From: Paenibacillus albicereus
GTDB lineage: Bacteria; Bacillota; Bacilli; Paenibacillales; Paenibacillaceae
Reading direction: 5' to 3'
NCBI RefSeq assembly: GCF_012676905.1
Contig: NZ_CP051428.1
Location: forward strand, 3,806,001 to 3,870,000
Length of the DNA stretch: 64,000 bases
The first letter of the stretch is position 1. The number at the start of each line of letters is the position of its first letter. Under the pieces are notes generated by a model. It ran no database searches and had not been told where the DNA came from. It worked only from the letters and a program-made list of their open reading frames with translations. A program made the position numbers and the translations under genes. Shown here in pieces: positions 9,021 to 17,892 of this stretch.

Positions 9021-10019
9021 ATGGTCACCATCAAGGACATCGCCCGCGCGGCCGGCGTCTCCCACACGACCGTCTCGCGCGCGCTAGGCGGCAGCCCGCA
9101 GATCAAGCGCGAGACGCGCGAGCGCATCGCCCGCATCGCCGCCGACATGAACTACTCGCCCAGCTTCAGCGCCAAGAGCCTCGTCCAGCGCAGGACGTAC
9201 ACGATCGGCCTGTTCTTCTCCAGCATCGCGCAGGGCACGTCGGCCAGCTTCCTCGCCGAGGCGATCAAGGGCATCCGCCGGCAGATCGGCGAGGAGTACC
9301 TGCTGTCCGTCGCCGGCCTCGACACGATGGAGCGGCACGACTCCGTCACGCCGCGACGCTACGACGGCATCCTGCTCATGAGCCAGAGCGACGCGGACAA
9401 CGGCTTCATCTACCATGTCCGGCAGGCCTCGCTGCCGCTCGTCGTGCTCAACCGCCAGCTGGACGACCCGGCCATCTCGACGGTATCGGCCCGCGACCGG
9501 GACGGCGTCGCCGAAGCGGTCGCCTACGCCGCCTCCCGGGGGCATCGCCGCTTCGCGCTCATCGAGGGGCGCAGCGGATTCCGCTCGACCGCCCAGCGCC
9601 GGGCCGGCTTCATCGACGGCCTCATCCGGCACGGCCTGCCGCTGCGGGAGGAGTGCTTCATGCCGGGCGACTACGGTCCCGAAAGCGGCCACGCCGCCAT
9701 GCAGCGCCTGCTGGATCTGGAGGAGCGTCCGAGCGTCGTCATCTGCTCCAACGACGACATGGCGATCGGCGCGATGAACGCCTGCCATGCGCGCGGCGTC
9801 GCGATCCCCTCCGGAATGTCGCTGATCGGCTTCGACGACATCCCCTATGCGCGCTACGCCAGTCCGGCGCTGACGACCGTCGCCCGTCCGGTGGCGGAGA
9901 TCGCCCGGCTCGGAGCGGAGCTGCTGATGGCGCGCATGCACGATCCCTCTCTCGCGCCGAGCCAGCTGCTGGTGAAGACCGGACTGATGGCGAGGGACAG
10001 CGTGGCGGATATAAGCTAG
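9021..10019 (+). CDS. LacI/GalR-family transcriptional regulator
   Basis: 332-residue repressor. The N-terminal helix-turn-helix (TIKDIARAAGVSHTTVSRAL, residues 3-22) and hinge are typical, followed by a periplasmic-binding-protein-like effector domain ending with the FDDIPYARYASP.LTTV segment. Start ATG 9021 is preceded by GGAGG; longer readings upstream would cross the promoter. The next gene, 70 bp downstream, is uxaC, so the likely effector is a uronate or a pectin-derived intermediate. A box shared between its own promoter and the uxaC leader supports local control. Confidence 0.93.
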   Translation: MVTIKDIARAAGVSHTTVSRALGGSPQIKRETRERIARIAADMNYSPSFSAKSLVQRRTYTIGLFFSSIAQGTSASFLAEAIKGIRRQIGEEYLLSVAGLDTMERHDSVTPRRYDGILLMSQSDADNGFIYHVRQASLPLVVLNRQLDDPAISTVSARDRDGVAEAVAYAASRGHRRFALIEGRSGFRSTAQRRAGFIDGLIRHGLPLREECFMPGDYGPESGHAAMQRLLDLEERPSVVICSNDDMAIGAMNACHARGVAIPSGMSLIGFDDIPYARYASPALTTVARPVAEIARLGAELLMARMHDPSLAPSQLLVKTGLMARDSVADIS

Positions 10020-10046
10020 AGTCCATTTTTTCGAAGCAAAATGTGA

Positions 10047-10060
10047 ACGTGTGCGAAACC
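10047..10060 (+). promoter_or_regulatory. Candidate operator for the LacI-type regulator (copy 2)
   Basis: ACGTGTGCG-AAACC in the 70-bp gap between the regulator and uxaC, about 30 bp before the uxaC start. Matches the box at 8891-8905 except for one inserted G. Confidence 0.35.
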
Positions 10061-10088
10061 AGGCGAACCGAAGAGGAGCGATCATGCG

Positions 10089-11489
<1,401 letters not shown>

Positions 11490-11501
11490 AGCGGGTCGCG
11501 A

Positions 11502-11547
11502 AAAGGCCTGCGTCCTCCCCGCAAAAGCGGGGAGGACGCAGGCCTTT
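11502..11547. terminator. Bidirectional terminator between uxaC and cydC
   Basis: 18-bp perfect stem (11505-11522 / 11527-11544), AAAA loop, flanked by A-run and T-run, between convergent genes. Confidence 0.85.
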
Positions 11548-11594
11548 GTTCGCCGGATCGGGACGGCGCTCTGCGATCGACGGAGAGTGCTTGT

Positions 11595-13313
11595 CTATGG
11601 GGACACCAACTGCCGCTCGATCTGCTTCATCTCATAAAAGATGCCTTGCCGCTGCATCAGCTCCGCATAGGTGCCTCTCTCCACGATCCTGCCTTGATCC
11701 ATGACGACGATCTGATCCATATCCTCCAGTCCGGTCAGCCGGTGGGAGATTAGAAGCAACGTATCCTCTGCCGCCTGTTCATGCAGATGCTTCAATACGC
11801 GCTGCTCGGTCACATAGTCCATCGAGGATGTCGGCTCGTCCAGCAGCCAGAGCCTTCCCTTCCGGAGGCATGCGCGAGCGACAGCCAGGCGCTGCTTCTC
11901 TCCGTCCGACAAGTTCTCTCCTTTTTCGTACACGGCATCGGTCAGCTTCATCGAGTGCAGCTGGACTTGAGCCAGCACAGCCGACAGCTCCTCGTCGGTA
12001 TGCGAGTCTCCGTCCAGCAGCAGGTTGTCCCGGACCGTTCCTCGAAAGAAATGACCTTGCTGCAGCACGACTCGGGCCGAACGCCAGACGCTGGATTCAT
12101 CCAGCTCCCGGACCGGCGTATCGTTCAGCCGGAGCTCGCCGTCCGTCGGCAAGCGCAGCTTGAGCAGAAGCTCGACGATCGTCGATTTTCCCGATCCGCT
12201 CGGCCCGACAACAGCCGTTTTGGAGCCCGGCGGAAGCGTGAGGGTAACGTCGTTCAGCGCCGGCCTCCATTCCCCTTCGTAGCGGAACGAGACGCCGGAC
12301 AGCTCGGCGGATACCGCCTCGTCGTCCGAGAGCAGGCCGCTTGGATGAAGAACCTGCTCCTCGGCGCTCGGAACCGATTCCGCCAGTCTATTGGCCGCAT
12401 GCTCGCTTGCTTCTTTGTAAGCGGGCAAGGTGGCCATAGCGGCCGTCTCCTCGAACAGCGTCAGCGAAGCCATAACCAGCATGGCCAGGAAAACGCCTGC
12501 CAGCTCCCCTTCGGCAACCAAATACGCGCCTAGAGCAAGCACGCCCCAGGAAATGAACAAGGTGGCGAACGCGTGCATCGATTGCCCGCGCAGCAGATGG
12601 ACGGCCGCACGCTGCTGCTCGGCCGTCAATACGTCCGAAGCCTGCTTGAGCTGCCGCTCGCGCTCCTGGAGTTGTCCATACACTTTCAAATCCCGGAAGC
12701 CATACAGCACCTCGGTCACTTCCATCGAGACCGCCGCTCGTTGCTGGCGCACGCGACCGAATATCCTTCGCTGCCCGATCAAGACGATCCCAGGGACGAC
12801 AAATGCCGCAACCAGCATCCCCAGCACGAACAAGCCCGCCATCCAAACTGAAAATAGGGATGTCATCAGCACGGTGGTCAAAAAGACCATGATGACCATG
12901 ATCGGCGGGTACGCGACGCGGAGGAAATAATGCTGCAAGCTCTCCACATCTCCGACGATGCGCGAGAGCAGGTCGCCGCTCCGCTTTTTGTTCAACAGGC
13001 CCGGCATGACAGGAATGAGACGGGAAAAGTACGACGAACGCAAACGGCTGAGGATGGAAAACGTCGCCCGGTGGGAGTAGAGGCGCTCTCCATAACGGCT
13101 CGCCGCCCGAAGCAGGCCCAGCAGCTTCACCAGCGCCGTCAGCACGATCAAGGTGTAGAGCGGCGGCGCGAATACGGTCTGGGAAATCAGATACCCGCTT
13201 GCGGAGAAGAGTACGACGCCTGCGATGCCCGCAATGAATCCGCCTACGATCGAAAGAGCGATATCCTTCCGCTCCATCATCATCGCTTTGGATAGAACAG
13301 CCAGCTCATTCAT
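11595..13313 (-). CDS. cydC: ABC exporter subunit CydC (cytochrome bd assembly)
   Basis: 572-residue fused permease-ATPase, half of the CydDC heterodimer that exports thiols/handles heme and is needed to assemble cytochrome bd oxidase. Five or six membrane helices (about 18-290) precede an ATPase domain with Walker A GPSGSGKST, signature LSDGEKQRLA and Walker B WLLDEPT. Its ATG overlaps the cydD stop by four bases (ATGA). Last gene of the cydABDC operon, ending at a strong terminator. Assigned CydC by position (last gene) and by its N-terminal helices; assignment versus CydD is fairly secure. Confidence 0.93.
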   Translation of the reverse strand: MNELAVLSKAMMMERKDIALSIVGGFIAGIAGVVLFSASGYLISQTVFAPPLYTLIVLTALVKLLGLLRAASRYGERLYSHRATFSILSRLRSSYFSRLIPVMPGLLNKKRSGDLLSRIVGDVESLQHYFLRVAYPPIMVIMVFLTTVLMTSLFSVWMAGLFVLGMLVAAFVVPGIVLIGQRRIFGRVRQQRAAVSMEVTEVLYGFRDLKVYGQLQERERQLKQASDVLTAEQQRAAVHLLRGQSMHAFATLFISWGVLALGAYLVAEGELAGVFLAMLVMASLTLFEETAAMATLPAYKEASEHAANRLAESVPSAEEQVLHPSGLLSDDEAVSAELSGVSFRYEGEWRPALNDVTLTLPPGSKTAVVGPSGSGKSTIVELLLKLRLPTDGELRLNDTPVRELDESSVWRSARVVLQQGHFFRGTVRDNLLLDGDSHTDEELSAVLAQVQLHSMKLTDAVYEKGENLSDGEKQRLAVARACLRKGRLWLLDEPTSSMDYVTEQRVLKHLHEQAAEDTLLLISHRLTGLEDMDQIVVMDQGRIVERGTYAELMQRQGIFYEMKQIERQLVSP

Positions 13314-15118
13314 GCCAGTCCCCCCATTCGTTGAAGACGGACCATCTCGGCGTAGGAAGGCACCCGCTCCAGAAGCTCGTCATGGCTCCCCGAGTCGATC
13401 AGGACACCGTCGTCCATGAACAAGATCCGGTCGGCATGCTGGATCGTATACAGCCGATGCGCAACCGTGACCATCGTCGCCGTCTTGGCCAGCGAAGCGA
13501 TCGATTTCTGCAGGATCCGTTCCGTATGCAGATCAAGTCCCACCGTCGGCTCATCGAACAGAATGACGGCCGGCCTTTTCAAGAAGGCGCGGGCCAGCGC
13601 AAGCCTCTGCTTTTCTCCGCCGGACAAGCCTCTGCCTCCATCCCCGACAAAGGTGTCATAGCCCTCCTCCAGCTGGGCGGCAAACGGAGCAAGCCCGGCC
13701 TCCGCAGCCGCTTGTTCCATCTCCTCCCTGGATACATCCCGTCTGGCGCCGATGGCGATGTTCTCCGCCAGCGTGCCCGCGAAGATGTAGGGATGCTGGG
13801 TAATGTAGCTGATGCTGTCGAACCATGCTTCCTCGTCGTAGTCGGACAGCGGAATTCCATTGACCCTGATCTCTCCGGATGCCGGCTTCAGCAAGCCGGC
13901 CATGAGATGGAGCAACGTGGTCTTGCCGGAGCCGCTTTTGCCTACAAGGGCAATGTTCTGCCCTTGTCCGATGGCGATGGAGCCCGTTGCGAGCTCGAAT
14001 GAATCCGGCCTATGCCGGAATCGGACCTGATCCAGCTGCAGGGATGGCGGCAGCGAAATAGGGGCCGTCCCGCTCCGAGCGGGCTTGCCCGGCTCGGGCT
14101 CCTGGGCGCCATGCGGTGAATCTGCTCCCTCGTCCTCATCCCGCATGCCGATTGCCTGCTCCGTTTCCGCAAGCAGCTCCTCGATCTTGCGGATAGCCCC
14201 CATGCTTGTGCGGCCGCCGTGAAAAGCGGTTCCCGCGTTTTTCAGCAAATTGTAGAATTCGGGAGCAAGCAGCAGAACGAAAAAGGCGGTGTGGAAGCTT
14301 AGGGAATGGAAAACGAGCAATTGGATGGCGAGCTCCAGTGCGATGATCCCCATGCTCAGCATGACGATGGATTCCAGCATGAACGTGTTCGTAAACGCGA
14401 TCCGAAGAATGTCCATCGTCGACTCCATGTAGCTCAAGCTGCTGCGTTCAATCTCCTTCTGCTGCCGACGAGCCCGGCCAAACAGCTTCAACGTGACCAT
14501 CCCTTGCAGGGAGTCCAGGAACGTACCCGAGAACTCGGCCAGCTGGGCAAATTTCTCTTCGGATTTCACTTTCGTCTTCAACCCGACTAGAATCATGAAG
14601 ATCGGGATGAATGGAGCCGTGAACAGCAGGATGAAGCCTGAATTGGCATGCAGAGCAAACGTTGCCGTCAAAATCAGGATCGGAATGATCGCGGACTCGA
14701 TCATGCGCGGCAAGTAATGGCTGAAATAGGAGTCCGCTTCATCCACGGCATCGAGCGCGATGCTCACCTTTCCTCCGGTTTGTCCGCGCATCGATGCATG
14801 CATGGAGGCATGGACCAGGTTTCGCAGCACGTTTGCCCGCATGTCCGTCTTGGCGCTTGCGGCGATCTGCAGGCCGATCCTCCCGTTTCCATACGACAAC
14901 AGCGTGCGCGCAGCCATGATGGCCAGCAGCAGCAGCAGCAGCTTCACGACCGACGATAGGGAAGCCTCCTGCACGAAGATGCTCTGGACGGCTTCCGCGA
15001 GCAATGCCGCCTGGGTCACGATGGCTGCGCCAAGCGCGAGCGAAAGGACCGCAAGAAGAAGGAGCCGCTTCCTTTGCGCAGCCATCTGGCGAGAGATCAG
15101 ATTGATGTTCCTCTTCAC
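13310..15118 (-). CDS. cydD: ABC exporter subunit CydD (cytochrome bd assembly)
   Basis: 602-residue permease-ATPase partner of CydC. Membrane helices lie in about 20-300; the ATPase has Walker A GKSGSGKTT, signature LSGGEKQRLALA and Walker B ILFDEPTVGLD. Start chosen: GTG at 15118, because AAAGGAGGAG sits nine bases upstream. A TTG at 15172 in the same frame lacks such a site. An inserted low-complexity stretch (about residues 325-355, Asp/Glu/Pro-rich) sits between the membrane and ATPase domains. Lies 70 bp after cydB and overlaps cydC by four bases. Confidence 0.92.
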   Translation of the reverse strand: MKRNINLISRQMAAQRKRLLLLAVLSLALGAAIVTQAALLAEAVQSIFVQEASLSSVVKLLLLLLAIMAARTLLSYGNGRIGLQIAASAKTDMRANVLRNLVHASMHASMRGQTGGKVSIALDAVDEADSYFSHYLPRMIESAIIPILILTATFALHANSGFILLFTAPFIPIFMILVGLKTKVKSEEKFAQLAEFSGTFLDSLQGMVTLKLFGRARRQQKEIERSSLSYMESTMDILRIAFTNTFMLESIVMLSMGIIALELAIQLLVFHSLSFHTAFFVLLLAPEFYNLLKNAGTAFHGGRTSMGAIRKIEELLAETEQAIGMRDEDEGADSPHGAQEPEPGKPARSGTAPISLPPSLQLDQVRFRHRPDSFELATGSIAIGQGQNIALVGKSGSGKTTLLHLMAGLLKPASGEIRVNGIPLSDYDEEAWFDSISYITQHPYIFAGTLAENIAIGARRDVSREEMEQAAAEAGLAPFAAQLEEGYDTFVGDGGRGLSGGEKQRLALARAFLKRPAVILFDEPTVGLDLHTERILQKSIASLAKTATMVTVAHRLYTIQHADRILFMDDGVLIDSGSHDELLERVPSYAEMVRLQRMGGLA

Positions 15119-15188
15119 GCAAGCTCTCCTCCTTTGGATCGGGGCAGCTCGATGATCGTCTGCCGCGTTCAAGCCTGAACCGGGTCCG

Positions 15189-16205
15189 TTATTTTTTGCC
15201 TTTTACATAATCCGCATCGAACAGGAACAGCTTGAAGACCAGAATGAGGGAAGGGATCAGCAGGCACAGCCCTCCGATGAAGGCAATGACCAGCGCCATG
15301 CCCATCGAAGGCGAAGTGGCGCTGCTTTGAATCGTAATGTAGGGATCGAGAATGTAAGGATATTGCCCGATGCCATAAGCGAAGAAGGCACAGAAAAATT
15401 GCAGCATGACGCAGATGAAGGCCAGTCCATAGCGGCGTCCATGGTAGAGCAGCCACATCGCGACCATGAAGAAGGCGACGGAAAGCGCCAGAAGCCACCA
15501 CAGGTCCATCATATTTTGAAAATGCCGATCGTTGTGTTGGCCGATGTAGATGAAAGCCGTGAGAGCGACGATGATCGTGGGCGTGCTCCAAAACAGGGCA
15601 TAGGTCCTCATCAATGCCAGTGCAGGCTTGTCCTCGGCGCGGGAAGCGTAGAAGGCCAGGAAGGTGCCGCTGATGAACAAGACCGATACGATCGCCAGTC
15701 CGACAATGCTCCAGGACAGCGGGCTTGAAAGCAAGGCCCAGTAATCCAGGGAAACGGTCTCGCCCTGCTTGAGGATGAAGCCGCCCTCGGAGAGCGTCAG
15801 CGCGACCGACAAGGAAGCCGGTATGAACAAGCCCGTCGCGCCATATAAAAACAGGAACACAAGGTTCTTTTTCGAGCCGTAATTCTCGAACGCATAGAAC
15901 GAGCCGCGTATGGCGAGCAGAATGACCGCGATGCTCCCTGGAACGAGGAGCGCGGACCCGTAATAATAGGCCGTATCCGGAAAAAATCCTACGATCCCGA
16001 TGTAGAAGAAGACGAAGAAGACATTGGTAATTTCCCATACCGGGGAGAGATACCGGGAAATCAATCGATTGATGAGATGATCCTGCTTCGTCAAGCGTGC
16101 GTAGAAGGCGAAGAAGCCGGCTCCGAAATCAATCGAGGCCACGATGAGATAGCCGTACAGGAACAGCCAGAGCACCGAGATGCCGATCAGTTCGTAACTC
16201 ATCAT
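15189..16205 (-). CDS. cydB: Cytochrome bd ubiquinol/menaquinol oxidase subunit II
   Basis: 338-residue integral membrane subunit with about eight hydrophobic helices. Begins with the typical helix containing YLIVASIDFGAGFF, followed by SPVWEITNVFFVFF. With CydA it forms the high-affinity, non-proton-pumping terminal oxidase that reduces oxygen to water with menaquinol. ATG overlaps the cydA stop, so translation is coupled. Shorter than E. coli CydB (379) but normal for Firmicutes. Confidence 0.95.
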   Translation of the reverse strand: MMSYELIGISVLWLFLYGYLIVASIDFGAGFFAFYARLTKQDHLINRLISRYLSPVWEITNVFFVFFYIGIVGFFPDTAYYYGSALLVPGSIAVILLAIRGSFYAFENYGSKKNLVFLFLYGATGLFIPASLSVALTLSEGGFILKQGETVSLDYWALLSSPLSWSIVGLAIVSVLFISGTFLAFYASRAEDKPALALMRTYALFWSTPTIIVALTAFIYIGQHNDRHFQNMMDLWWLLALSVAFFMVAMWLLYHGRRYGLAFICVMLQFFCAFFAYGIGQYPYILDPYITIQSSATSPSMGMALVIAFIGGLCLLIPSLILVFKLFLFDADYVKGKK

Positions 16206-17560
16206 GCGGGCTCACCCTTTTCCGTTTTCTTGTCCTTTCCGATCCCCTTCTCCAGCTCGGTTTCGACCGGATTCAGGCGGAACAAGCGCCTCAACACGAG
16301 CACGCAAGTCGTTCCCAGCAAGAGGTACAGAAGGAGGAACAGGAAGAATAGGAGCCGCACTTGGGGGGATGAGGTAGCGGCTTCCTCCACGGTCATGTAG
16401 CCTCGGATGATCCATGGCTGCCGTCCGAGCTCGGCATAGAACCAGCCCAACTCGACCCCGACGAATGCAAGCGGCGCTCCCAATGCGATGGCGCGAAGCA
16501 TCCATTTGTTGAGCTCGTTGCGCTTTTTCCAGAAGACAAAAAGGAAGTACAAGAACGAAAGGGCCAACAGCGTGAACCCGATACCGACCATCAGATCAAA
16601 CAAATAATGGACCAGCAGCGGCGGCCATTCCTCCTGCGGGAACTCCTCCAGCCCCTTCACCTCCGCATTGAAGTCTCCAAACGCCAGGAAGCTGAGAAAA
16701 TTGGGCAGATGGAGGGCTCCTATGATCTCGTTCTCTGCGTTCAGCCAGCCCATGAGAACGAGATCCGCGCCTTTTTCGGTCTCAAAATGCCACTCTGCAG
16801 CGGCCAGCTTCTCCGGCTGATGCTCGGCCAGAAACTTGGCGGATACGTCTCCGGCCAATGCGTTCAGCAGGCCGAACAGCAGCAGGACACCCATCATCAG
16901 GTTCAAGGCTTTTCGGTGATAGGCGGTGACGCCTTTTTTCAGCATCGTAAAGGCCGCGATCCCGGCCAACAGGGCCGCCCCCGTCAAATAGGCCGAGCTC
17001 AAGACATGGAATACCTTGGAGAAGCTCGCCTCGTTCATCATCGCTTGCACCGGGTCTACCGCCGTGAAGACGCCCCCGTCCATCAAAAAGCCTTCCGGCT
17101 GATTCATGAAGCCGTTGACGGTCGTGATGAACACCGCGGACATGCCGGCCCCGATTACGATCGGAATCGTCAGCAGCCAATGGGTATACGGATTTTTGAA
17201 CCGATCCCAGGTATAGAGATAGATGCCGAGGAAAATGGCTTCGAAAAAGAAAGCGAAAACTTCCAGAAATAGCGGCAGCGCGATGACATTTCCCGCCAGC
17301 TTCATGAAATTCGGCCACACCAGGGCCAACTGGAGGGAAATCGCCGTGCCTGTCACGACCCCGACCGCCACGGAGATGACGAACCCTCGCGACCATCTCT
17401 TCGCCATCAAGATATAATGGGGGTCCTTCTTGCGTATGCCGACGAATTCCGCAATGGCAATCATCAGCGGAACCCCGACACCAATCGTGGCAAAAATAGC
17501 GTGAAACGCAAGCGTCATTCCTGTCACCAGCTTGCTCCACAGTACCGTATCGATCGCCAT
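16202..17560 (-). CDS. cydA: Cytochrome bd ubiquinol/menaquinol oxidase subunit I
   Basis: 452-residue heme-bearing subunit. His20 in MTLAFHAIFATIGVG is the conserved N-terminal heme b595/d ligand; the EVFAFFFEAIFLG helix carries the conserved Glu; the GRQPWIIRG motif marks the quinol side. The Q-loop is short, as in Firmicutes and cyanide-insensitive-type oxidases. AAAGGAGG precedes the ATG. First gene of cydABDC. Base composition of this operon is visibly less GC-rich than the flanking genes. Expression of such operons usually rises when oxygen is low; a promoter but no full Rex site was found. Confidence 0.96.
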   Translation of the reverse strand: MAIDTVLWSKLVTGMTLAFHAIFATIGVGVPLMIAIAEFVGIRKKDPHYILMAKRWSRGFVISVAVGVVTGTAISLQLALVWPNFMKLAGNVIALPLFLEVFAFFFEAIFLGIYLYTWDRFKNPYTHWLLTIPIVIGAGMSAVFITTVNGFMNQPEGFLMDGGVFTAVDPVQAMMNEASFSKVFHVLSSAYLTGAALLAGIAAFTMLKKGVTAYHRKALNLMMGVLLLFGLLNALAGDVSAKFLAEHQPEKLAAAEWHFETEKGADLVLMGWLNAENEIIGALHLPNFLSFLAFGDFNAEVKGLEEFPQEEWPPLLVHYLFDLMVGIGFTLLALSFLYFLFVFWKKRNELNKWMLRAIALGAPLAFVGVELGWFYAELGRQPWIIRGYMTVEEAATSSPQVRLLFFLFLLLYLLLGTTCVLVLRRLFRLNPVETELEKGIGKDKKTEKGEPA

Positions 17561-17668
17561 CCTTCACGGCCTCCTTTCAACCTCTGTCCAAACGATTGCC
17601 ATCCATATGAGCTTTTTTTCACAAAGTCACGGTCCATGTCCTGCATGATGAACGGGGGAGTTAAGCCA

Positions 17669-17696
17669 AGTATAGCTCCATCCATTCGCATTGCAA
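17669..17696 (-). promoter_or_regulatory. cydA: cydABDC promoter
   Basis: TTGCAA (17691-17696), 16-bp spacer, TATACT (17669-17674) on the minus strand; leader of about 100 nt. A TTGTGAA half-site (near 17619-17625) resembles half of a Rex operator, but the second half is poor. Confidence 0.55.
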
Positions 17697-17810
17697 TCAC
17701 GGTCACCTGTTCGTCTTTAAACGTTCAACAAAGAATCAACTCTTTTGGACAACTAAGTGAACATGACCGAAACCACCCGAACGGGCTATTGCTTCTTGAA
17801 ATGGAACGCA

Positions 17811-17837
17811 AAAAAACCGCTTTGGACAAAGCGGTTT
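17811..17837 (-). terminator. Terminator of the phytochrome operon
   Basis: Minus-strand hairpin AAACCGCTTTG...CAAAGCGGTTT followed by a T-run (TTTTTTT), 60 bp after the bacteriophytochrome stop. Confidence 0.8.
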
Positions 17838-17892
17838 GGATAATCGATATCGGAGAGGCGCGCAATGCGGGCAGAGAGGCAAGCCAGACGGC

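Noticed and set aside
15119-15172. Longer CydD start (TTG at 15172)
   Set aside because: No ribosome site there, while GTG 15118 has AAAGGAGGAG at proper distance.
17605-17630. Rex operator in the cyd promoter region
   Set aside because: Only one half (TTGTGAA) matches; the second half agrees in too few positions to call.
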